Source of the DNA: an uncultured Kangiella sp.
GTDB lineage: Bacteria > Pseudomonadota > Gammaproteobacteria > Enterobacterales > DSM-103792
DNA: 11,547 nucleotides
Assembly: GCA_946480585.1 (NCBI GenBank)
Contig: CAMLKQ010000042.1
Coordinates: forward strand, 1 to 11,547
Direction: 5' to 3'
Part shown: positions 6,315 through 11,547 of the stretch, in pieces
How the letters are laid out: the number at the start of each line of letters is the position of its first letter
How positions within the stretch are numbered: position 1 is the first letter of the stretch
Program-made: the position numbers and the translations under genes
The notes under the pieces: model-generated
What the model was told of the DNA's origin: nothing
Databases searched by the model: none
Seen by the model: the letters and a program-made list of their open reading frames with translations, nothing else

Positions 6315-7270
6315 CAGTTACCAGTACGTTCTTGTTGTATCAGCCAACGGTCCGCGCTTTTTACCAGTATCAGGGTCTTGTTGCCCACTTCTTCGAAGTT
6401 GCCGGAACGATAGTGCTGGCGAAAACTGACCTGCATGCGACCGTCATCCAACGGCCGGACGCTGGGTTGCAGCACCTGCACGGCGATTTTGCGCGGTTTG
6501 GCGATACGGCTGCGGCGCGTGACCTCCCAGTCGGCGCGGCTGCTGCCGTCCGCGGGCTGAAACTCGCTGGCGTAGGCGGCGAAATAGCGCTCCACATCAT
6601 TGCTCGACCAAGCAGCCGCCCAATCGCTGACCGCCTTCAAGGCTTGCTCGACCGCCGGCTGCAACGGCGCCACCGCATCGGCTGGCGTGCTGGTTGATTC
6701 GGTGGTCGCTGGCTCGGTGGTTTTGCCGGCATCGGCGATACGAACCACCGGCTGCGGCGCTGGCGCCGAGCGCAGTTCGTTCAGCAGTTTCAGGTTGGGT
6801 TCTTTGGCCGGCTTCTTGTTATCGAGCTGCAGCGCCTTTTCATAGGCCTGCGACGCCATCCGGGAATAGACATCGCCGAGATTCTCGTAGGCCACGGCAT
6901 AGCTCGGGTGGGTGTGCAGCGCCATTTCCAGCACCGCCCGGGCTTTGTCGTACTGGCCCTGCATGCCGTACAGCACGGCGAGGTTGTTGAACGGCTCGGG
7001 GTGCTGCGGGAATTCTTCGATCAGGTCTTGATAGAGCCGGGTTGCTTCGGTGAGTTTGCCAAGCTGGATCAGGATCACGCCTTGCAAAAAGCGGCCGCGC
7101 AGCTCCTGCGGTGCCGATTTGAGATAAGTCTCCAAGGGCGCTTGCGCCGCTTTGATCTGACCTTGTTGCACCAACTTCAACGCCCGCTGATAGTCCTCTT
7201 CGGCGGCAATCACGGCCATCCCCGCCAGCAGGCAGGGTAGCGTGAACAACAGTCGCACGGCTTTCTTCAT
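6314..7270 (-). CDS. Periplasmic TPR protein with C-terminal NTF2-like domain
   Basis: This is a protein of unknown function, 318 residues, and probably a periplasmic scaffold. It has a signal peptide (1-22, ending VIAA). About three to four TPR units follow between 24 and 150, including RGRFLQGVILIQLGKLTEA, PEPFNNLAVLYGMQGQYDKA and AVAYENLGDVYSRMASQAY. A Pro/Thr/Ser-rich linker spans about 168-203. The C-terminal domain (207-318) resembles the one in the adjacent Ldt: both have a W...W.S.DVERY...Y...F pattern, then V.F.Q.YRS.N and a closing W.I..E. The gene is upstream of, and one base overlapped with, the Ldt gene, so the pair probably acts together, for example by TPR-mediated recruitment to a division or elongation complex (inference). 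An extended -10 promoter lies upstream. ATG at 7270. Confidence 0.88.
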   Translation of the reverse strand: MKKAVRLLFTLPCLLAGMAVIAAEEDYQRALKLVQQGQIKAAQAPLETYLKSAPQELRGRFLQGVILIQLGKLTEATRLYQDLIEEFPQHPEPFNNLAVLYGMQGQYDKARAVLEMALHTHPSYAVAYENLGDVYSRMASQAYEKALQLDNKKPAKEPNLKLLNELRSAPAPQPVVRIADAGKTTEPATTESTSTPADAVAPLQPAVEQALKAVSDWAAAWSSNDVERYFAAYASEFQPADGSSRADWEVTRRSRIAKPRKIAVQVLQPSVRPLDDGRMQVSFRQHYRSGNFEEVGNKTLILVKSADRWLIQQERTGN

Positions 7271-7284
7271 GGCAGGTCGGCGCT

Positions 7285-7340
7285 CCGGAACGCCTGTCTC
7301 TGACGATGGGCTTCAAAGGATTCTAGCAAGAGCGTTCCGG
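7285..7340. repeat. 9-bp inverted repeat flanking the TPR-Ldt promoter
   Basis: CCGGAACGC at 7285-7293 and GCGTTCCGG at 7332-7340 are perfect inverse copies separated by 38 bp. They bracket the -10 element and leader of the TPR gene. They may be paired operator half-sites or chance; nothing else supports regulation. Confidence 0.25.
7320..7328 (-). promoter_or_regulatory. Extended -10 promoter of the TPR-Ldt pair
   Basis: The minus strand reads TGC-TAGAAT (7328-7320), an extended -10 element. The -35 is weak (TTCGCC at 18 bp, three of six). Initiation near 7313 would leave a leader of about 43 nt. It separates this pair from the upstream hydrolase-zapE unit. Confidence 0.45.
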
Positions 7341-7383
7341 TCCGGCGAATGCGGGGGAGAAAAATCCTTTAGCTCGCGAGGGC

Positions 7384-8472
7384 TTAAGGCAGGTGCGCCG
7401 CACCGAGATAGGCGGCTGTTTGCATTTCCTGCAGCCGCGAGCGGGTCCGCTCAAACGGAAACGCCAGGCGTTCGCCGCGATACAACTCAGCCAGCGGCAC
7501 GGCGACCGCCAGGGTCAGCTTGACCTTGCGCTCGTAGAACTCGTCGACCAGCGAAATGAACCGACGGGCGGCGTCATCGCGTGAGCCATCCAGCTGCGGC
7601 ACCCCAGACACCAGCACGTTCGGGAAAATCCGGGCCAGTTCGATGTAATCGGCCTGCGCCCGGGCGCTTTCGCAGAGGGCGGCGAAATCGAACCAGGCGA
7701 CGCCATCGCCCCAGCGGCGGACGTGAATAGCGCGATCGTTGACGGTCAGCGGCTCGGTCTGGTGCTCATGACCACACAAGCTGGCGAAGCGCTGGCTGAG
7801 CACCTGCTCGGCGGTGGCATCGTCCGGGCTGAGATAAACCCCGTGCTGCTGCAAATCGCGTAGCCGGTAGTCGGTGCCGCCGTCGACATTGAGCACCGTG
7901 CAGTGTTGCTCCAGCAAGGCAATCGCCGGCAGGAAGTTGTCGCGGGCGAGGCCGTTTTCATACAGCTTCTGCGGCGGGATGTTCGAGGTCGCAACCAAGG
8001 TCATGCCGTTGGCAAACATGGCCTCAAGCAAACCGGCGAGCAGCATTGCGTCGCCAATGTCGGTGACGAAGAACTCGTCAAAGCAGAGCACCCGGGTGTT
8101 GCCGGCGAGTTCGGCGCCGATCGCCGACAGCGGGTTGGCTGCGCCTTTGCGCCGCTTCAGCTCGGCATGCAGCCAGTGCATGAAGCGGTGGAAATGCAGC
8201 CGCTGTTTTTCGGCAAACGGCAGGCTGTCGAAAAACAGATCCATCAAATAGGTTTTGCCGCGGCCGACACCGCCCCACATGTACAGGCCGCGCACCGGCG
8301 CCGACTTGCCGCCGAGCAAGCGGCTCAGCCACGAGCGATCGCGCGTCTGTCCCAGCAGCTCGCGCTGCAGCAGCGACAGCGCCTGCACCGCTTTTTCTTG
8401 TGCCGCATCGGGGCGGCGCCGGCCGTGTTGGAGATCATCGCGGTAGCGCTGCAAAACAGGCGTCTGGGCCAT
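7384..8472 (-). CDS. zapE: Cell division AFG1-like ATPase ZapE
   Basis: ZapE is a cytoplasmic P-loop ATPase associated with the Z-ring. The 362-residue product is near the E. coli length (375). It has Walker A GGVGRGKT (67-74), Walker B VLCFDEF (128-134), a sensor-like ATSN (161-164) and YENGLARDNFLPAI (171-184), which contains the likely Arg finger R177. The start at 8472 has no strong ribosome site. It lies 30 nt after the hydrolase stop and is probably co-transcribed with it. Adjacency to the zapG-degQ genes and closeness to rplM match the E. coli arrangement. No clear terminator follows. Confidence 0.95.
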   Translation of the reverse strand: MAQTPVLQRYRDDLQHGRRRPDAAQEKAVQALSLLQRELLGQTRDRSWLSRLLGGKSAPVRGLYMWGGVGRGKTYLMDLFFDSLPFAEKQRLHFHRFMHWLHAELKRRKGAANPLSAIGAELAGNTRVLCFDEFFVTDIGDAMLLAGLLEAMFANGMTLVATSNIPPQKLYENGLARDNFLPAIALLEQHCTVLNVDGGTDYRLRDLQQHGVYLSPDDATAEQVLSQRFASLCGHEHQTEPLTVNDRAIHVRRWGDGVAWFDFAALCESARAQADYIELARIFPNVLVSGVPQLDGSRDDAARRFISLVDEFYERKVKLTLAVAVPLAELYRGERLAFPFERTRSRLQEMQTAAYLGAAHLP

Positions 8473-8502
8473 GGTACGAAAGGCATCCGTTGTGAAGAAA
8501 GA

Positions 8503-9183
8503 TCAGGCCGGCAGCGCGGCTTCCAACTGTTCGCGCAATTCGACCAGCCGGCCGTGGAAGAAATGGCCGGCACCGGCCATGCGGATCATCCGGGCATTGC
8601 CGGGCAAACCGGTGGCCCAGTCAAACACCGCTTGCGGCGCGACCACTTCGTCAGCGTCGCCCATCACCAACAGCCACGGACAAGTCGGCAACGGATGGCG
8701 ATCAAAATCAAAACGCTGCACCGGCGGCGCGATGCTGATCAATTGCTCGGCGTGAACTCGGTTGGCACTGATCGCCGCGACAAACGAGCCGAACGAAAAC
8801 CCCGCCAGCCACAGCGGCAAGCCAGCCGCCTGTGGTTGCGCCCGGAGCCAAGCCACCACGGCATCCAAATCGGCTTGCTCGCCGTTGCCGTGATCGAACA
8901 CGCCCGCGCTTTTGCCGACCCCGCGAAAATTGAACCGCACCGTCATGGCACCACGCGCCGCCAGCGTCCGAGTCAAGGTATAGACCACCTTGTTGTCCAT
9001 CGTACCGCCGTGCAAGGGATGCGGATGGCAGACCACCGCGATCCGGCGCGGTTCGCCTTCGGCGGGCAGCAAGCGCAGTTCCAGCGGCCCGGTCGGGCCA
9101 TCGATCAGATGCAAAGTTTCGGCAGGAGCGGTCACGGTGGGCGTTTGGCTGACAACAGGGATGGCGATTTTCGCACAGCACAA
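8503..9183 (-). CDS. Alpha/beta hydrolase of the COG2945 type
   Basis: This is a soluble alpha/beta hydrolase with unknown substrate, up to 226 residues. The signature VCHPHPLHGGTMDNKVV (51-67) and RFNFRGVGKSAG...GE..D (83-105) mark the family of small hydrolases of unknown role. The nucleophile elbow is GFSFGS (128-133, S130), the acid is D178 in GDADEVV, and the base is H207 in GAGHFFHG. The start is uncertain: the only near-upstream in-frame start is TTG at 9183, without a convincing ribosome site, and another TTG lies at 9114, closer to where the conserved domain begins. It is the first gene of a two-gene unit with zapE and is divergent from zapG. Confidence 0.85.
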   Translation of the reverse strand: MCCAKIAIPVVSQTPTVTAPAETLHLIDGPTGPLELRLLPAEGEPRRIAVVCHPHPLHGGTMDNKVVYTLTRTLAARGAMTVRFNFRGVGKSAGVFDHGNGEQADLDAVVAWLRAQPQAAGLPLWLAGFSFGSFVAAISANRVHAEQLISIAPPVQRFDFDRHPLPTCPWLLVMGDADEVVAPQAVFDWATGLPGNARMIRMAGAGHFFHGRLVELREQLEAALPA

Positions 9184-9205
9184 AGCGCTCGCCCAGCACA
9201 GTGAT

Positions 9206-9228
9206 TGACCGGTTTTCGGTCACGAAAA
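9206..9228. promoter_or_regulatory. Overlapping dyads between the hydrolase and zapG
   Basis: TGACCG/CGGTCA (9206-9211 and 9217-9222) overlaps TTTTCG/CGAAAA (9213-9218 and 9223-9228). They lie in the 115-bp divergent intergenic region. They could serve as an operator for either gene. Function is not established. Confidence 0.25.
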
Positions 9229-9243
9229 GTTCAGCTTCGTTTT

Positions 9244-9249
9244 CTATAC
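9244..9249 (+). promoter_or_regulatory. Candidate -10 element of zapG
   Basis: TATACT lies about 50 bp before the zapG start. No good -35 is found at 16-18 bp, so this is tentative. Confidence 0.3.
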
Positions 9250-9298
9250 TGGCTACAGAAGCGTACGGAGTGCGCTGACGTTCAAAGCGAGGTGGATC

Positions 9299-9838
9299 AT
9301 GGACCTGCGTCTGTTGTTGGTAATGATGGTTGTCATGGGGATTGCTGGTTTCCTGCTCGGTCGGCGCACATCACCGAATGGTCGCGCCCTGCACCGACTG
9401 CAGCGGCAGCTGGATGCCAAGCAAAGTGAACTCGACCGGCAGCAGCGCGAAACCAGCCGGTTTGTCAGCGACGTCCAAACCGAATTGCGCCAAGTCTCGA
9501 ACGCGTATGACGAGTTGCAGCGCAAACTGCGCAGCAGCGCCCAACAACTGGTCCACCCCGAACCCGCTACGGCCGCGTTCAGCACAACGGCCGCGAGTGC
9601 GCCGGCGCCACGTATGGTCACCGTCACCCCTGCGCGTCGCATCACCGATCGGGCGCCGGAAGCAGACGCAACCCCGGAGTGGTCGGCACGACTGGTAGGC
9701 GGCTGGAGCGGTCGCGGCGGTCCGGCACTGGCCTCGGCAGCGGCCTGCCCGCTACCGGATTACGGCGTGCTGGAAGCACCGAAAGATTACCCGGCTATCC
9801 GACGCAGCGGCCATTACGACGAGCACTCGTACGCCTGA
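9299..9838 (+). CDS. zapG: Cell division/envelope protein ZapG (DUF1043, YhcB family)
   Basis: ZapG/YhcB is an inner-membrane protein linked to cell division and envelope growth. The 179-residue product is longer than E. coli YhcB (about 130). It has an N-terminal membrane helix (about 4-20) and then a coiled coil (about 28-82) containing the family pattern LQRQLDAKQSELDRQQRE and YDELQRKLRSSAQQLV. A disordered Ala/Pro-rich stretch follows, and a short conserved tail EAPKDY (about 161-166) corresponds to the PRDY motif of the family. The ATG at 9299 follows GAGGTG. It is divergent from the hydrolase-zapE pair and followed by the protease gene, matching E. coli gene order. The extra length is in the variable linker. 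Confidence 0.88.
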   Translation: MDLRLLLVMMVVMGIAGFLLGRRTSPNGRALHRLQRQLDAKQSELDRQQRETSRFVSDVQTELRQVSNAYDELQRKLRSSAQQLVHPEPATAAFSTTAASAPAPRMVTVTPARRITDRAPEADATPEWSARLVGGWSGRGGPALASAAACPLPDYGVLEAPKDYPAIRRSGHYDEHSYA

Positions 9839-9879
9839 ACCGGCGGGTAGCTCTCACCGCCCAGGCGTTGAGCGAAATT

Positions 9880-9897
9880 CGCCAATAACCATTGGCG
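9880..9897 (+). other. Small hairpin downstream of zapG
   Basis: CGCCAAT (9880-9886) pairs perfectly with ATTGGCG (9891-9897) around AACC. There is no T-run, so it is not an intrinsic terminator on its own. Confidence 0.35.
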
Positions 9898-9922
9898 TCT
9901 CCAAGCAAACGCCTTCGCGACT

Positions 9923-9950
9923 TGAACCTTTGCGCGGCGCCCCCATCTGA
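9923..9950 (+). promoter_or_regulatory. Sigma-E/AlgU-like promoter match upstream of the DegQ-like gene
   Basis: TGAACCT (9923-9929) is followed after exactly 16 bp by TCTGA (9946-9950). The envelope-stress consensus is GGAACTT, 16 bp, TCTGA, as in the E. coli degP promoter. The -35 is five of seven and the -10 is complete. Against it, the spacer is very GC-rich and a terminator hairpin begins right after it. Confidence 0.3.
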
Positions 9951-9951
9951 C

Positions 9952-9984
9952 GCGAACGGCACTTCGGTGCCGTTCGCCGTTTTT
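9952..9984 (+). terminator. Intrinsic terminator downstream of zapG
   Basis: An 11-bp perfect stem (GCGAACGGCAC at 9952-9962, complement at 9967-9977) is closed by a UUCG tetraloop and followed by CG and five T. It ends zapG transcription and implies that the protease gene uses its own promoter. Confidence 0.85.
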
Positions 9985-10049
9985 CTGGCCGGTTCCCGCC
10001 CTTTTTGGCTCCGCGCCACGGCCTCGTTTTGACTGCTCAAGGAGATCGC

Positions 10050-11396
10050 ATGCGCGGCACCCGCTTGCTTGCCATCACGTTGGCGGCACTCGCTACCCTG
10101 ACTATCCCGACCGGCCCGCTATCGGCCGCCGCTTTGCCCGCTGCCGTCGATGGCCAAGCGCTGCCGAGTCTGGCGCCGATGCTGGAAAAAATCAGCCCGG
10201 CCGTGGTCAACATCTCGACCAGCGCCACCATTGAAAGCCCGGTGCTGCGCGATCCGTTTTTCGGTCGCCTGTACAAACGGCCGCCACGCAAAGTCAGCAG
10301 CCTTGGTTCCGGCGTCATCGTCGACAGCCAGCGCGGTTATGTGCTGACCAATCACCACGTCATCGCCAATGCCGATGAAATCACCGTCACCCTGTTTGAT
10401 GGCCGCGAACTGAAAGCGACGCTGGTCGGCAGCGACGATGACACCGACGTCGCCGTGCTGAAAGTCGAGGCTCGCAACCTGACTGCCGCACCGCTCGCCG
10501 ACTCCGACAAACTGCGCGTCGGTGATTTTGTCGTGGCCATCGGCAACCCGTTCAGCCTTGGCCATACCGTCACCAGCGGCATTGTCAGCGGCCTTGGCCG
10601 GCAGGGACTGGGCATCGAACAATACGAAAACTTCATTCAGACCGACGCCGCGATCAACCCCGGCAACTCCGGCGGCGCGCTGGTGAACCTGCGCGGTGAG
10701 CTGGTCGGCATCAACACCGCCATTGTCTCGCCCGGCGGCAGCGGCAATATCGGCATCGGATTTGCCATTCCGATCAACCTCGCGGCCAGCATTCAGCAGC
10801 AGCTGGTACAGCACGGCGAAGTGCGCCGCGGCGCGCTCGGTTTCAGCGGCAACGACATGAACCGGGAATTGGCCGAAGCACTTGGCATCAACCAGCACAA
10901 CGGCGTGATTGTCACCGAAGTCAGCGACCGCTCGCCGGCCGACAAAGCCGGCATCAAGCCGTACGACATCATCACCGCGCTGAACGGCAAACCGGTGCGC
11001 AACCGCGCCGATCTCTTCAATCAACTGGGTCTGTTGCCGGCTGACAGCAATGTCACGCTGGAACTGCTGCGCGACAACCGCCGCCTGACGGTACAAGCGC
11101 GGCTGTCGAGCCAACAAACTGCGCGTCTGGACGGCGGCAAGATCCACCCGCTGCTGGACGGTGTGCAGCTGCGCAATCACCTGCAACGCGGTGAGCCGGC
11201 CGGCGTCGAGATTCTGGAGGTCAACCGGCGCTCGCGCGCGGCCGCATTCGGCCTTGGCGCCGGCGATCGCATCATTGGCATCGGCCGTTACCGCATCGAC
11301 GATCTGGACACGCTGAAAGAACTGGCCGACGGTCAACGGGTCTTGCCGCTGAACATCGTGCGTGACGACACCAGTTACATGGTCATTCTGAAATAG
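10050..11396 (+). CDS. degQ: DegQ/DegP-family periplasmic serine endoprotease
   Basis: This is a trypsin-like HtrA protease that degrades misfolded periplasmic proteins. From the ATG at 10050 it is 448 residues, the length of DegQ. It has a signal peptide (1-27, ending LSAAA). The protease domain (about 40-250) has catalytic triad H103 in TNHHVI, D133 in DTDVAVLKV and S207 in NPGNSGGAL. Two PDZ domains follow (about 260-350 and 360-448), with RRGALGF at the junction and IKPYDIITALNGKPV in the first; DegS has one PDZ and a membrane anchor. The frame opens at 10005, but 10050 has AAGGAG at good spacing. The activation loop is short, as in DegQ rather than DegP. It follows zapG, as degQ does in E. 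coli; no degS is seen before the window ends. The symbol is by architecture and synteny. Confidence 0.93.
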   Translation: MRGTRLLAITLAALATLTIPTGPLSAAALPAAVDGQALPSLAPMLEKISPAVVNISTSATIESPVLRDPFFGRLYKRPPRKVSSLGSGVIVDSQRGYVLTNHHVIANADEITVTLFDGRELKATLVGSDDDTDVAVLKVEARNLTAAPLADSDKLRVGDFVVAIGNPFSLGHTVTSGIVSGLGRQGLGIEQYENFIQTDAAINPGNSGGALVNLRGELVGINTAIVSPGGSGNIGIGFAIPINLAASIQQQLVQHGEVRRGALGFSGNDMNRELAEALGINQHNGVIVTEVSDRSPADKAGIKPYDIITALNGKPVRNRADLFNQLGLLPADSNVTLELLRDNRRLTVQARLSSQQTARLDGGKIHPLLDGVQLRNHLQRGEPAGVEILEVNRRSRAAAFGLGAGDRIIGIGRYRIDDLDTLKELADGQRVLPLNIVRDDTSYMVILK

Positions 11397-11427
11397 CGAC
11401 GACGCGGTTCAAATTACCGCGCGTCGC
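11396..11427 (+). other. Stable hairpin at the end of the DegQ-like gene
   Basis: Twelve base pairs form between 11396-11408 and 11416-11427 with one bulged A and a 7-nt loop, beginning at the last base of the stop codon. There is no T-run after it. It may stabilise the mRNA end or assist Rho-dependent termination. Confidence 0.5.
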
Positions 11428-11437
11428 AGCAACGCGG

Positions 11438-11463
11438 GTCGGCCGTGCTAGAGTGCGGCCGAC
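11438..11463 (+). promoter_or_regulatory. Extended -10 element embedded in an 8-bp inverted repeat
   Basis: GTCGGCCG (11438-11445) and CGGCCGAC (11456-11463) flank TGCTAGAGTG, which contains an extended -10 (TGC-TAGAGT). It would start transcription near 11460 for the gene beginning at 11522. The dyad would let a repressor cover the -10. No -35 is evident. Confidence 0.4.
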
Positions 11464-11521
11464 TCCGCCGCCCACACAGGCCATAATTCGCCGGGGCAAC
11501 GGCTGACCCGGCAAAGGAACA

Positions 11522-11547
11522 ATGATGACGGCATGGTGGCGCATGAT
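11522..11547 (+). CDS. Start of a further gene, cut by the window edge
   Basis: An ATG-ATG pair follows AAAGGAAC at good spacing and opens a frame reading MMTAWWRM before the sequence ends. A promoter-like element lies about 60 nt upstream. Too little is present to name a product. Confidence 0.4.

Noticed and set aside
7903..9204. 433-codon plus-strand open frame opposite zapE and the hydrolase
   Set aside because: It spans two clear minus-strand genes with motifs. The composition is that of an antisense shadow.
9679..9888. Small plus-strand open frame overlapping the end of zapG
   Set aside because: Most of it is in a second frame inside zapG. There is no ribosome site and no recognisable protein.
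10119..11336. 405-codon minus-strand open frame opposite the DegQ-like gene
   Set aside because: It is antisense to a complete protease with catalytic triad. It has no own ribosome site or domain.
1..11547. Search for mobile elements, CRISPR arrays, tRNA/rRNA genes and toxin-antitoxin or phage-defence genes
   Set aside because: No transposase or integrase motif, regularly spaced repeat, tRNA-like cloverleaf or defence domain was seen on either strand by eye.

Overview
The window looks like a GC-rich gammaproteobacterial chromosome segment. The evidence is gene content and order: sspB, petCBA, rpsI, rplM, then zapE, zapG and a DegQ-type protease. This is the neighbourhood seen in Escherichia and Pseudomonas relatives (E. 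coli lacks the bc1 genes here). The Lys-rich HU-like protein and the Cds6/Csd6-type L,D-transpeptidase are reminiscent of Xanthomonas/Nevskia-like lineages, but the sequence alone does not fix the genus. No mobile element, CRISPR array, tRNA or rRNA is visible.

Layout. Positions 4-3137 (minus strand) hold petA-petB-petC, the cytochrome bc1 complex, with start and stop codons touching or nearly touching. They are followed by a strong intrinsic terminator and then sspB, the ClpXP adaptor. The sspA gene that usually sits between petC and sspB is absent. Positions 3353-4351 (minus) hold the rplM-rpsI ribosomal protein operon with its promoter and terminator. Positions 4425-5030 (plus) hold a gene for an HU-family protein with a histone H1-like Lys/Ala/Pro tail, preceded by an unusual hairpin-containing leader and followed by a clear terminator. 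Positions 5055-7270 (minus) hold a translationally coupled pair: a periplasmic TPR protein and an L,D-transpeptidase-fold enzyme, which share a related C-terminal NTF2-like domain. Positions 7384-9183 (minus) hold an alpha/beta hydrolase and zapE. Positions 9299-11396 (plus) hold zapG and a DegQ-like periplasmic protease with two PDZ domains. The first codons of a further gene lie at the right edge.

How it works together. Most of the window is core machinery: respiration (bc1), translation (L13, S9), proteolysis (SspB delivering substrates to ClpXP; DegQ in the periplasm) and division/envelope (ZapE, ZapG). The accessory part is the block 4425-7270, inserted between rplM and zapE, which are neighbours in E. 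coli. Within it, the TPR and Ldt pair looks like a two-component periplasmic peptidoglycan-modifying module whose partner and substrate are not evident. Other points worth a second look are the PVWY (not PEWY) Qo motif in cytochrome b, the loss of sspA with a terminator in its place, and a sigma-E/AlgU-like promoter match upstream of the DegQ-like gene.
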